Notes: generated by a model from the letters alone, not told the origin. Positions 34,783 through 43,593 are shown, counted from the stretch's first letter. The stretch: 64,000 bases of DNA from Paludibacter jiangxiensis (GCF_001618385.1 NZ_BDCR01000001.1:496001-560000), one strand, 5' to 3'. Numbers and translations: made by a program.

Positions 34783-36024
34783 TTATTTATAGAGATAATA
34801 TTTCTTTGACAATTTTCTGAAGGCATCCTCGTCTTTTCTCCAGTAAGGAAGGATGTCGTCCACATTCATATTTTGAGCAAAACGAAGACGTATCTGATCG
34901 CTGCCGCATACTTTGTCGAACATATCGAAACGCGACTTCGTATTCGGACCGAAGCACTTCTTTTCGGGATAAAGTTTGGCCATCTCCTGCATCACATAAA
35001 ACTGAATCTCCGTCAAGCGCACTTTGCTGTAATCGGTTATAAAATATTGTACACCTGAATAATTCAACCCCTTCCCTACCGAATAAAATGGCTTCAGGTT
35101 GATAGGGCGAAACAATACACCCGGCAATTTCAACGCATTCATCTTTTCGGCAAGCACGTTGGCATCGATCGAATCTTTGGCAAAGAGTTGGAATGGCAAT
35201 GTGTAGCCCACTCCAATAGACATAAAGTCGAACTCTCCCAAAATACCCGATGCAGCGTAATAAGCCGCAGACTCAGCATAAGGCACATGCGGAGATGTAA
35301 GCACCCATGGCAAACCGGTTTGGGTGTACGTCATTTTCCGTTTCCAGCCTTTCATTGGAACCACCGTCAACTTACATTTCTTGCCGAGCATGTTTTCGTT
35401 GTTCAGCAATTTGGCCAGCTCTCCACAGGTAAGCCCGTAGAGATACGGAATTTTGAACTGGCTGACAAACGAGATAAATTTATCTTCTGCCAGATTGCCT
35501 TCTATCGTCAGTCCGCCAAGCGGATTTGGACGATCAAGTACCACAAACTCTTTGTCGTTTTCGGCAGCTGCCTGCATGGCCAGCCCCATGGTGCTGATAA
35601 AAGTATAGGAACGACACCCGATGTCCTGAATATCATACACAATCACATCAACATCTCTCAGCATTTCGGGTGTCGGTTTCCTCGTTTTTCCATAAAGCGA
35701 ATACACAGGGACGCCAGTCTTATCGACAATACTATCCACATGATCGCCTGCATAAACATCGCCCCGTACTCCGTGTTCGGGACCATACAAAGCAACCAGT
35801 TTTACGCCGGCAGCTTCATTCAGAATATCTACTGTCGACTTCAATTGCGAGTCAACGCCTGTAGGATTGGTTATAAGTCCCACACGTTTTCCCTGAAGCA
35901 TTTTGAATGCACTTTCACGGAGTACTTCAATACCCGTTTTTACCCTTTGCGCACCCATCCCGCTCTGAGACAGGCACAGCAAAGCGGCCATCAACCATAT
36001 CACATTTATTTTTTTCATCATCAC
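34783..36024 (-). CDS. namZ: Exo-beta-N-acetylmuramidase NamZ (GH171), copy 2
   Basis: A 413-residue secreted protein with a signal peptide (~1-25). It has the GH171 landmarks GKRVGLITNPTG, YGPEHGVRG with YAGDHV, VIVYDIQDIGCRSYTFIS, VVLDRPNPLGG and VPYAESAAYYAASGILGE. It differs clearly from the copy at 6559-7740, so it is not a recent duplicate. It sits 20 nt after the AmpG-like permease gene and 7 nt before the DUF5009 gene, in the operon that also encodes MurK and MurQ. It would supply free MurNAc in the periplasm for uptake and catabolism. Having one copy with the degradative enzymes and one with the catabolic enzymes suggests different substrates or expression conditions. Confidence 0.9.
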   Translation of the reverse strand: MMMKKINVIWLMAALLCLSQSGMGAQRVKTGIEVLRESAFKMLQGKRVGLITNPTGVDSQLKSTVDILNEAAGVKLVALYGPEHGVRGDVYAGDHVDSIVDKTGVPVYSLYGKTRKPTPEMLRDVDVIVYDIQDIGCRSYTFISTMGLAMQAAAENDKEFVVLDRPNPLGGLTIEGNLAEDKFISFVSQFKIPYLYGLTCGELAKLLNNENMLGKKCKLTVVPMKGWKRKMTYTQTGLPWVLTSPHVPYAESAAYYAASGILGEFDFMSIGVGYTLPFQLFAKDSIDANVLAEKMNALKLPGVLFRPINLKPFYSVGKGLNYSGVQYFITDYSKVRLTEIQFYVMQEMAKLYPEKKCFGPNTKSRFDMFDKVCGSDQIRLRFAQNMNVDDILPYWRKDEDAFRKLSKKYYLYK

Positions 36025-36044
36025 AAAGCCATTGGTAAAAACGG

Positions 36045-37811
36045 TTAGTTTTTCTTTTTCTTCCCGAATTCGGGATCAATCTTCAACATAGACACGGCCA
36101 GATAACAAGGTATAATCGCCAGCATCACCGTAAAGAAATAGTGCTGATAACCCAGTTTTTCCTGTAACCATCCGGCCATCATTCCCGGCAACATCATTCC
36201 CAAAGCCATAAAGGCGGTACAGATAGCATAATGCGCGGTTTTATGTTCGCCATCAGAGAAATAGATCATATAGAGCATGTATGCCGTAAATCCGAAACCA
36301 TACCCGAACTGTTCGACTGCCACCGCCAGATTAATAAAAAAGAAATTATCGGGAAGGAATGTTGACAGAAAAATATACGCACATTGCGGCAAGGTAATCG
36401 ACATTGCCATAGGCCAAATCCAATATTTAAGACCCTTGCGGGATGCAGCAATACCTCCGGTGATTCCACCCAGTGTCAACGCCAATACCCCAACAGTGCC
36501 ATAAACCAAACCCACCTGTCCGGTAGTCAGTCCCAAGCCACCCACTTCTCGACCGTCGAGAAGGAAGGGAGATACGATCTTAACCAGCATTGCCTCACCA
36601 AGACGATAGGTAAGCATAAAGAAGATAGCCAGCACGATACCCGGTTTTTGGAAGAATGTAGCAAATGTGTGCCCGAACTCTTTGAATATATCGCCAACGC
36701 TATTTGTCGCCGTAGAATGATCGGATGCCGGACGCGGCAGCACAAAGCGGTGATAAACAAATAGCAAGACAAAGAAACCGGCCAAAATAAAGAACGTGAT
36801 GCTCCAGGCCAATTTTAGATTTCCCGACACGCCTTTGAATTCGCTTTTTACATTACTGCTCAACTTTTTATCGAGCTGCACCACCACATAAGCCGGTTTA
36901 TCCCAGTTTTCGGGAGTGAACGTAATCCGTTCACCGGAAACAACAGAGATGCTTTTATCTCCTTTCGCGAAATTGGTATTCAACACAACCGATTTACCCG
37001 CTTCCGGTTTTTTCGTCAGGCGGATGGCAACAATTCCGGCATTACCAGTCATCTCTTTCGAAGCGGCTTTAACTGCACTGTTTTTATCTGCACTCACAAA
37101 GCCGTTCTGCAGGTTTTGTGCCGAAGCAATATTCTTGATCTGTTCCAGTGAATCTTTCGAAATCCGGTTCGTATTCAGCACTAAATCGGAAGGGAATGCC
37201 ACGAAGGTCATTTCGTCAGTCTTGGGCACGTTGTAGTTTTGAGGCTGCATCACAATCGTTGATTTGGCCGTAGTCGATGATTCGACAGAGAAATTCAACG
37301 GTTGCAAACCGGTAAAACTCTCCAGACTTCCGGCAAGAATAATCAGCAGACCCTGACCAGTAATCATAGCCAAACGATAGAATGTACTACGGATGCCCAC
37401 AAAGAAAGACTGTTGTGAACTATCGAGAGCCAGCATATAAAAACCGTCGGCAGCAATATCGTGTGTCGCAGAACTAAACGCCATCAACCAAAGCACAGCC
37501 AGCGTTGCCTGAAAGAAAAACGGCACCGGAATAAGGAAAGCCACCCCACCCAAGCATGCTCCGATGAGCAATTGCATGGTTACAATCCACCAGCGTTTGG
37601 TTTTCATCATATCCACGAAGGGACTCCAGAAGGGCTTAATTACCCAGGGTAAATAGAGCCAGCTGGTGTACAACGCTATATCGGTATTTGAAATTCCCAA
37701 GCGTTTGTACATGACAACAACCAGCGACATTGCCACTACATACGGGATTCCTTCTGCAAAGTAGAGAGTTGGAATCCAGGCCCAGGGAGATTTATTTTTC
37801 GATTCTGACAT
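36045..37811 (-). CDS. AmpG-like MFS permease with a large soluble insert
   Basis: A 588-residue inner-membrane protein. WIPTLYFAEGIPYVVAMSLVVVMYK and LYTSWLYLPWVIKPFWSPFVD match the first helices of AmpG, the muropeptide (GlcNAc-anhydroMurNAc) permease; PGMMAGWLQEKLGYQHYF fits late helices. Between the N- and C-terminal halves, residues ~185-340 form a long hydrophilic segment (around NRISKDSLEQIKN to TPENWDKPAYVVVQLDKKL) that is larger than in E. coli AmpG and has a beta-rich look. The position between namZ and the sugar-kinase genes supports a role in importing MurNAc-containing sugars. An acetyl-CoA/peptide transporter of the same family is a weaker alternative. Confidence 0.8.
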   Translation of the reverse strand: MSESKNKSPWAWIPTLYFAEGIPYVVAMSLVVVMYKRLGISNTDIALYTSWLYLPWVIKPFWSPFVDMMKTKRWWIVTMQLLIGACLGGVAFLIPVPFFFQATLAVLWLMAFSSATHDIAADGFYMLALDSSQQSFFVGIRSTFYRLAMITGQGLLIILAGSLESFTGLQPLNFSVESSTTAKSTIVMQPQNYNVPKTDEMTFVAFPSDLVLNTNRISKDSLEQIKNIASAQNLQNGFVSADKNSAVKAASKEMTGNAGIVAIRLTKKPEAGKSVVLNTNFAKGDKSISVVSGERITFTPENWDKPAYVVVQLDKKLSSNVKSEFKGVSGNLKLAWSITFFILAGFFVLLFVYHRFVLPRPASDHSTATNSVGDIFKEFGHTFATFFQKPGIVLAIFFMLTYRLGEAMLVKIVSPFLLDGREVGGLGLTTGQVGLVYGTVGVLALTLGGITGGIAASRKGLKYWIWPMAMSITLPQCAYIFLSTFLPDNFFFINLAVAVEQFGYGFGFTAYMLYMIYFSDGEHKTAHYAICTAFMALGMMLPGMMAGWLQEKLGYQHYFFTVMLAIIPCYLAVSMLKIDPEFGKKKKN

Positions 37812-37865
37812 TAATGAAATATTAAGATTGAAACTGATTTACAGAGAGTAACACATCACGCTCCT

Positions 37866-38858
37866 TTACTCCGCCGCAAGACGGCTGCAAAGCAAATCGA
37901 ATTCGTCCGCGTCCATTGAAATTTGCCGGAGAATATCTTCTATATCGTTTGATGTGATTTTTTCAAAATCTTTTTGAAGCGGAGTGATAAACACGCCACC
38001 CAAATCGACTGATGCAGGGCTTATCAGCAGGTTGTCGTCACCTTCAGCAAAATATTGCCGTGGACGATGCAACTTCCGCGGGAAGACCCAGAGCGTCCAC
38101 AAGCCATCATCGAACCGACAAAGCAAATTGAGCATCGGCTCCGGACTATCCTGTGGAACAGCCAGTAAAGTGTAGATTTTTTCAAACAGTTGCAACATGG
38201 GCTCTTTGTCCGCCGACTCGAGCGCCAATGCAGCATGCGAATAATAAGGAAGACGTGAAACTTTTATTTCCGGACGGTCGACAATTACCGCGGCTTGTTC
38301 ACGATAGACAGAATTCCAGTTTTTTTCAAGAGGAAGGAATCCTCTGTTTCCGGCCTGAAAGTGCATGTGATCGGGAGCAGAAGCCCCGCACTTCGGCCCA
38401 TTGTAAAATATAACACAACCATCTAATGCTTTAGCGACATCCAGCATATCGCCCAAACGGGTACGGATAAGCTGGTCGGTATGTTCCAAAGCCGGAATCG
38501 TAAAGTGCTTCGGGAAAATCGGAAACGGATTGACCAGAATCAAATACCCGTCACCAAAAGGGATCCCCTCTTGTTCCTGAGGCAAATGTGCTTTACATAA
38601 AAAGCACTTGCGTTCCTTGATCGAAGCAGCATCCACTTTTGCAGCAGAAGAGACAATGCGTGAAGGATTGAATTGCACCATCATTTCCACGCCACCCACT
38701 TTCAAAGTCTTTGTTTCGACCTTATCCAAAGAGGTATAATTGCGTTTCGGAAGCTCCCAAACAGCTATTTGCCGTTCAAGAAGATTGTACACCCGATCCA
38801 TCAACGAGTCACTCTGACAACAAGAGCTTAGTTCTTCGTTTTTAGGATATTGATTCAT
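37866..38858 (-). CDS. DUF4922 protein (HIT-like nucleotidyltransferase/phosphorylase fold)
   Basis: The ATG at 38858 (MNQYPKNEELSSCCQ) gives 330 residues; the upstream extension to 38912 is hydrophobic and probably not translated. Residues ~90-100 contain CFLCKAHLP, and PDHMHFQAGNRGFLPLE holds the HxHxQ motif of HIT-superfamily nucleotidyl transferases such as GDP-galactose phosphorylase and GalT. LILVNPFPIFPKHFTIPALEHTDQ is also typical. It may transfer a nucleotide to or from a sugar phosphate. It lies 54 nt before the AmpG-like gene and 119 nt after the glycosyltransferase gene, inside the MurNAc operon. The true reaction is unknown to me. Confidence 0.75.
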   Translation of the reverse strand: MNQYPKNEELSSCCQSDSLMDRVYNLLERQIAVWELPKRNYTSLDKVETKTLKVGGVEMMVQFNPSRIVSSAAKVDAASIKERKCFLCKAHLPQEQEGIPFGDGYLILVNPFPIFPKHFTIPALEHTDQLIRTRLGDMLDVAKALDGCVIFYNGPKCGASAPDHMHFQAGNRGFLPLEKNWNSVYREQAAVIVDRPEIKVSRLPYYSHAALALESADKEPMLQLFEKIYTLLAVPQDSPEPMLNLLCRFDDGLWTLWVFPRKLHRPRQYFAEGDDNLLISPASVDLGGVFITPLQKDFEKITSNDIEDILRQISMDADEFDLLCSRLAAE

Positions 38859-38977
38859 GGTAATTAGATTAAAAAAAACGATGACTAAAAAACTTACAGA
38901 ACAAAGAGCCAAGAATAAAGAACAAAGACTTTACCTGTTCTTCCGAAGCATTGCTTCATTGACTCATTAGCACATTA

Positions 38978-40435
38978 TCAAATTGCTTTGTTCAGTGCTT
39001 TGCGAGCTTTTAGCTCCCAGGTACGAATGCGATCTTTGTAAGTATTGTGACCATTCATCTTCACAATATCCAGCGAGGCATCCGAGTTATCTTCCCAGCG
39101 ACGACACAGGTAAAGCACGTCATAAATTCGTCCGATACGGTGTTCGCGAGAGAAATAGAGTCCCAACGCATAATCTTCTCCATAGCTGGTGTTAGGCACT
39201 TTAATTTTGCGCAACATTGGGGTATAGAAAGCACGTGGCGCGCCCAGTCCGTTGATACGCAAGGCATTGTTACGACCGTTATCCGGAGTCCACTCCTTGT
39301 GATCGATTACTCCGGGAGGAATGGTTTCCATGTTAAAGTTGGTCATGCGGTAAGTTCCCACCACCATGGCGCATTGTTGCTCGTAGAAAGCATCCACGAT
39401 AGTTTGCAGGGTAGTTTCACCGCTGTAAACATCATCGCTATCCAGCTGAACGGCAAACTTTCCGCAACGGGCATCCTGCACACCCACGTTCCAGCATCCT
39501 CCGATACCCAGATCGAAACGTTCTGGAATCAAATGGATTACCCGCGGATCCGATTCGTATTTACAGATCGCTTCCGTTGTTCCGTCGGTTGAGTGATTAT
39601 CAATAATAATGAGGTTGAAATCGAATTTACATTGCTGTTTCAACACTGATTGAATGGCATCTTCGATGGTACGAACGCGGTTGAATACCGGAATGATCAC
39701 CGATGCTTCCACCGGAAAATTACCTTCCTCGAAAGCCACATCCTTGAACTGAGGAGCCAGATATGCACCCACTTCTTTCAGGTGTTCGGTGCAGGCCGCT
39801 TCCATTTCGAGTTGCACGCTGCGGTTTTTCGGATCAACGTAATCGAAGATCTTTTCGCCCGACTTACGGCTATCTGTTTCAATTTCAGAATAGAGATATT
39901 CGTTAATATGAACGAGATCATGTTTTTGAGAAAGCTTAAGGCGCAGATCGTACAGTCCTGCAAAAGCGTAATTGGTCGTCATTGCCGACACCGCTTCCTT
40001 AAACGCTTTGGAGCAGAAGAGCAGCACCGATCCGAAATCGAAATCGTCGCGCAAACTTCCTTCCTGATAAGCAATCACCGGATGAATTTTCTTCACGCCA
40101 TCGATCACCTGAAACGAATCAGCGTAAACCATGCCGGCAGCCGAGTCTTCGGCCAGATTCACCATACGATCGAGCGCAAAATAACCCAATTGGAGGGGAG
40201 AATATTTTTGATAAACGAAAATATAATCGGAAGTGGCTTTGGAAGCAATCATGTGCATGGTTGCACTGCTTTTCAGGCTGTCGATGTGCAGCACTTCGTA
40301 ACCTCCGAACCCTTGGGTTTCTTCGGTTGCCAACAGATAAATTTTGCCGACCAGCGACGACGCAGTCAGTTGTTCCAGAGTCGGGGCAATCTGCTCTTTA
40401 GAAGCAAACGGTAAAAAACAATCAATTCGTATCAT
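38978..40435 (-). CDS. Family 2 glycosyltransferase in the MurNAc operon
   Basis: A 485-residue cytoplasmic protein with no clear membrane segment. Residues ~1-220 look like a degenerate GT-A domain (IDCFLPFASKEQIAPTLEQL). Residues ~235-400 are a standard GT2 domain: ASVIIPVFNRVRTIEDAIQSVL, then IIIDNHSTDGT and the metal site VQLDSDDVY. A later SYGEDYALGLYFSREH segment is typical of the acceptor side. The start ATG overlaps the stop of murQ (ATGA, 40435-40432), so the two are translationally coupled. A glycosyltransferase inside a MurNAc-breakdown operon is unexpected. It may build a glycan from salvaged sugar or act with the neighbouring DUF4922 protein. Donor and acceptor are unknown. Confidence 0.8.
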   Translation of the reverse strand: MIRIDCFLPFASKEQIAPTLEQLTASSLVGKIYLLATEETQGFGGYEVLHIDSLKSSATMHMIASKATSDYIFVYQKYSPLQLGYFALDRMVNLAEDSAAGMVYADSFQVIDGVKKIHPVIAYQEGSLRDDFDFGSVLLFCSKAFKEAVSAMTTNYAFAGLYDLRLKLSQKHDLVHINEYLYSEIETDSRKSGEKIFDYVDPKNRSVQLEMEAACTEHLKEVGAYLAPQFKDVAFEEGNFPVEASVIIPVFNRVRTIEDAIQSVLKQQCKFDFNLIIIDNHSTDGTTEAICKYESDPRVIHLIPERFDLGIGGCWNVGVQDARCGKFAVQLDSDDVYSGETTLQTIVDAFYEQQCAMVVGTYRMTNFNMETIPPGVIDHKEWTPDNGRNNALRINGLGAPRAFYTPMLRKIKVPNTSYGEDYALGLYFSREHRIGRIYDVLYLCRRWEDNSDASLDIVKMNGHNTYKDRIRTWELKARKALNKAI

Positions 40436-41268
40436 TTGATATTTTCTTCTTTATTGACATTAAAAAATGCGTCGGTAGCCTTTTTTACCGAGCCGTGCAG
40501 TAACAGCAGATTCTTTGCTGCTTCATATTCGAGTTTGGTCTCCTCCATAATCATCCGGGTGCCACGGTCAATCAGCTTTTTGTTAGTCAGCTGCATATTC
40601 ACCATCCGGTTTCCCTTTACACGACCCAATTTGATCATGGTGGTTGTCGTAATCATGTTCAACACCAGTTTCTGTGCGGTCCCGGCTTTCATCCGGGTAC
40701 TTCCGGTCACAAATTCAGGCCCGACAACAACTTCGATTGGAATATCGGCATACTGTGCAACCGGAGCGTCCGGGTTACAGGAAATAGACGCCGTAAGAAT
40801 TCCATTTTGCTGAGCATGTTTCAAGGCACCTATCACATAAGGAGTTGTGCCTGATGCCGCAATACCAATCACTGTATCATTCACATTCACATTATAACTC
40901 ACCAGCTCCTGCCAGCCTTTTTCTTCGCTGTCTTCGGCTGCTTCCACCGGATTGCGGAGTGCTCTGTCGCCTCCGGCTATCAAACCTATCACTAACGTAT
41001 TGGGCATACCATAAGTCGGGGGAATCTCCGAAGCGTCGAGGACTCCCAACCGACCACTGGTACCAGCTCCCATGTAGAAAATTCGTCCACCCCGCTTCAT
41101 CCTCAACACTATCGATTCAACCAGCTTTTCTAACTGAGGAATCGCCTTTTCTACAGCAAGAGGCACTTTTTTATCTTCTTCGTTGATACCTACCAACAAT
41201 TCCAGCACAGAACTTTTGTCAAGATTATCGTGCAATGACGACATCTCAGTGATTTTTTCAAACGCCAT
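40432..41268 (-). CDS. murQ: N-acetylmuramic acid 6-phosphate etherase
   Basis: A 278-residue SIS-fold protein with close agreement to E. coli MurQ: RIFYMGAGTSGRLGVLDASEIPPTYG (catalytic Glu within DASE), GLIAGGDRALRNPVEAAEDSEEKG (second Glu), TPYVIGALKHA and GSTRMKAGTAQKLVLNM. It cleaves the D-lactyl ether of MurNAc-6-P to give GlcNAc-6-P and D-lactate in the cytoplasm. The C-terminus is about 20 residues shorter than in E. coli. It starts 8 nt after the MurK-like kinase gene and overlaps the glycosyltransferase gene by 4 nt. With the D-lactate dehydrogenase gene nearby at 43859, the products of this step have a visible onward path. Confidence 0.95.
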   Translation of the reverse strand: MAFEKITEMSSLHDNLDKSSVLELLVGINEEDKKVPLAVEKAIPQLEKLVESIVLRMKRGGRIFYMGAGTSGRLGVLDASEIPPTYGMPNTLVIGLIAGGDRALRNPVEAAEDSEEKGWQELVSYNVNVNDTVIGIAASGTTPYVIGALKHAQQNGILTASISCNPDAPVAQYADIPIEVVVGPEFVTGSTRMKAGTAQKLVLNMITTTTMIKLGRVKGNRMVNMQLTNKKLIDRGTRMIMEETKLEYEAAKNLLLLHGSVKKATDAFFNVNKEENIK

Positions 41269-41276
41269 ACGCGTAA

Positions 41277-42128
41277 TCAGAGTTTATTAGATCGTTGAAT
41301 GTGATATTTTATCAGCTCTTCAGAAGGAGCCTGAATAATTTTACCCAATTGCAGAGAAAGATCTGCCGCCACTTTGCGTAAAACATCCTGATAATGATAT
41401 CCAATAGAGCCCACTACATTTACTTTTTTGTCCTTATAATCGTATTGAAAAACATTTCGTTTGAAGAAATCGGCGAATCCGTCATACACTATCTGATATA
41501 GCGCCGGTTCTTCGATATTTTCTATCAGGAACAACGACAATGATGCTAAAAATCGGCTCGGAAAAGGTTTACTGTAAATATTTTCAACAATTTGAGCCTG
41601 AGTCAGCTTGAAGCGTTCCAAAAACCTTTCTTTGAGTCCTTCCGGAAGTTGATTCTTCAGACAATCGGCAACCAACCTTTTCCCTAATGAGGCACCACTA
41701 CCCTCGTCTCCGATAATGAATCCCAACGGAGAAACTTGTTGTGCGATCGTATTCCCATCATAATAACAAGAATTTGATCCTGTTCCTAAAATACATGCTA
41801 TACCGGGCTCATCACCACACAGCGCTTTTGCTGCGCCCAGCAAGTCGCTTGCCACCTCTATCTTTTCATAAACAAATACTTTGGAGAAAGCTGACCTGAC
41901 CAAATTGATTTGCTTTTCTGTGGCACACCCGGCGCCGTAGAAATAAATTTCAGAAATTTCATTGAGTCCAAGTTGTGGCAGCAATGTCATCCGCAAAAAT
42001 CCCTCTATTTCATATTCAGTCTGAAAAAAAGGATTTATCCCCTGTGTGTAATAATGACTACAGCTACCATCAGCCTTAATAAGCGACCAATATGTCTTTG
42101 TAGATCCACTATCCGCAATAAGTATCAT
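41277..42128 (-). CDS. murK: MurK-like N-acetylmuramate/N-acetylglucosamine kinase (BadF/BadG ATPase family), copy 1
   Basis: From the chosen ATG (MILIADSGSTKTYWSL) it has 283 residues, the normal size; the reading frame extends upstream to 42230, but the added residues lack family similarity. ASKHA-fold kinase elements: phosphate-1 loop DSGSTKT, YFYGAGC, SDLLGAAKAL, ILGTGSNSCYYDG and GDEGSGASLGK. Relatives in Clostridium and Tannerella phosphorylate MurNAc (and GlcNAc) at C6. It is the first gene of the operon with murQ 8 nt downstream, so MurNAc-6-P is the likely product. A paralogue lies at 42570-43418. Which copy prefers MurNAc or GlcNAc cannot be told from sequence. Confidence 0.88.
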   Translation of the reverse strand: MILIADSGSTKTYWSLIKADGSCSHYYTQGINPFFQTEYEIEGFLRMTLLPQLGLNEISEIYFYGAGCATEKQINLVRSAFSKVFVYEKIEVASDLLGAAKALCGDEPGIACILGTGSNSCYYDGNTIAQQVSPLGFIIGDEGSGASLGKRLVADCLKNQLPEGLKERFLERFKLTQAQIVENIYSKPFPSRFLASLSLFLIENIEEPALYQIVYDGFADFFKRNVFQYDYKDKKVNVVGSIGYHYQDVLRKVAADLSLQLGKIIQAPSEELIKYHIQRSNKL

Positions 42129-42241
42129 ATTTATTCGATGAAAATGATTTATCAAAATTAATTGATCTGAAGTCCGGACACTGTAACAAGAAGATGGCAG
42201 TGTAAAATTGCATTCAAACCGGCTTATCAATTATATCGCAA

Positions 42242-42249
42242 CAAAGGTA
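42242..42249 (-). promoter_or_regulatory. -7 box of the murK-murQ operon promoter
   Basis: CAAAGGTA on the plus strand gives TACCTTTG on the minus strand, matching TAnnTTTG. The nearest TTTG-like -33 element (42274-42277) is 24 nt away, a little too far. The transcript would start at about 42235, giving a leader of roughly 105 nt. Confidence 0.5.
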
Positions 42250-42511
42250 ATTGAAAGTTTATGATTTGAAACTCAAAAACAACATATAAATCATTATTTT
42301 TATTTTATTTATTATTTTCGTACATATTTTTATATTTTATCCGCCACAAAAGTAACAAAAACCAACAGCAGAAAACACCCATAAAACAACTAACTAACAA
42401 CCAATTAACCAATAACAGAATCTACATATACGACAATACCAAAAGAACAATTTACTCTATACCTATAGTTCATTTGTAAATATTTATCAAACAAACACTC
42501 TTTCAATTGCA

Positions 42512-42545
42512 CAAAAAAATCAGCGAACCGTAAGATTCGCTGATT
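42512..42545 (-). terminator. Terminator of the second murK-like gene
   Basis: On the minus strand AATCAGCGAA (42545-42536) pairs with TTCGCTGATT (42527-42518) around an 8-nt loop, followed by seven T. It lies 25 nt after the stop at 42570. This isolates the second kinase as a single-gene unit. Confidence 0.85.
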
Positions 42546-42569
42546 CTCATCTATATAATCATTTAAGAG

Positions 42570-43418
42570 TTAATCTAACCGGCAATGAGCAGTGTGGTAA
42601 CGAACCAAACCCGGCATCGGCGATTTTTCGATCTGGCCGACGACAACATCAAATTCCGAAGCTACCTCTTTCAGTATATCGGCGTAATAATATGCCACAT
42701 GTCCCATAAAATGAATAGGATAAGCCTTATAATCATAATGCACGATATTGCGGGTAAAAAAGTTACGGAAATTCCGGCTCACAAGCTCGTACACATATTC
42801 ATGATCGAGATGCTTCTCCAAAAAGAATGAAAAGCTTGCGAGGAAACGATTAGCAAAAGGCTTGCTGTAAACATTTTCCATAATATCCGCCGGGGTAATT
42901 TTGTATACATCGTAAAACATATCACACAAATCTTTCGGAGCAATCTGCTTCATACAATCGCTCAAAAACATTTTACCTAAGACGGCACCACTACCCTCAT
43001 CGCCCAGAATGTAACCCAAAGGAGCCACGTTCTTAACTATCTTTTCTCCATCGTAAAAACAAGAGTTTGAGCCGGTTCCAAGAATACAACCTATTCCGGG
43101 TTGATTGCCGAATAAAGCTCTTACAGCTCCGAGCAAGTCACTCTCCACTTCTGCAGGGGCTCTGAATTGAGTCACCAGAGATGCCTTAATAACATCCTTT
43201 TTTTCTTTGGATGAACAACCCGCGCCATAAAAATATATCTGATCAACTTTCTTTTTGAAGAAAACTTCAGGCAATTGCAACCTAATAGACCGACTAATCT
43301 CTCTTCGCATCTGAAAGAAAGGATTCAGTCCCTCTGTAAAAGCTCTCTCTATAACATAGATACCTTCTACAAGACACCATTCGGTTTTAGAAGAACCACT
43401 GTCGGCAATTAATTTCAT
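42570..43418 (-). CDS. MurK-like sugar kinase (BadF/BadG ATPase family), copy 2
   Basis: A 282-residue paralogue of the kinase at 41277. Shared blocks include LIADSGSSKTEW, GLNPFFQ, QIYFYGAGC, ESDLLGA, ILGTGSNSCFYDG, LGDEGSGAVLGK, NVYSKPFANRFLASFSFFL and HYDYK. It should phosphorylate an N-acetylated amino sugar in the cytoplasm. It is cut off from the murQ operon by a strong terminator and has its own upstream region, so the two kinases can be expressed separately. A simple hypothesis is that one copy serves MurNAc and the other GlcNAc, since peptidoglycan yields both in equal amounts. The divergent gene at 43859 encodes D-lactate dehydrogenase. Confidence 0.85.
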   Translation of the reverse strand: MKLIADSGSSKTEWCLVEGIYVIERAFTEGLNPFFQMRREISRSIRLQLPEVFFKKKVDQIYFYGAGCSSKEKKDVIKASLVTQFRAPAEVESDLLGAVRALFGNQPGIGCILGTGSNSCFYDGEKIVKNVAPLGYILGDEGSGAVLGKMFLSDCMKQIAPKDLCDMFYDVYKITPADIMENVYSKPFANRFLASFSFFLEKHLDHEYVYELVSRNFRNFFTRNIVHYDYKAYPIHFMGHVAYYYADILKEVASEFDVVVGQIEKSPMPGLVRYHTAHCRLD

Positions 43419-43525
43419 CGTAAATATTTTTAAAATATATTCAGTATCAACTCCACTTATTACTAATACCCGGTAGCTTTAAACGTCAGAACAACGTCTA
43501 TATTTTAGAAAATCAAGAAGTCTAA

Positions 43526-43546
43526 TGACGACCAATTGAGTCGTCA
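43526..43546. promoter_or_regulatory. Operator-like palindrome upstream of the second murK-like gene
   Basis: TGACGAC (43526-43532) and GTCGTCA (43540-43546) form a perfect 7+7 palindrome around a 7-nt centre, 21 bp in all. It lies just downstream of the promoter candidate at 43563-43593, a position suited to a repressor site. It could also be a leader hairpin. Confidence 0.4.
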
Positions 43547-43562
43547 ATTCAAAATCAGAAGA

Positions 43563-43593
43563 CAAAATTAACGATTATCCTGCTAACCAACAA
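43563..43593 (-). promoter_or_regulatory. Promoter candidate (proximal) for the second murK-like gene
   Basis: On the minus strand TTG (43593-43591), 20 nt, then TAATTTTG (43570-43563), fitting both elements. The leader to the ATG at 43418 would be about 135 nt. Confidence 0.5.

Larger units (their letters stand above)
42129..42569. other. 441-nt region between the two murK-like genes
   Basis: There is no credible gene. It holds the promoter box for the downstream kinase operon (42242-42249), a second possible box CAAAAGTA at 42347-42354 with no good -33 partner, and the terminator of the upstream kinase gene (42512-42545). The rest is A/T-rich. Confidence 0.6.
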
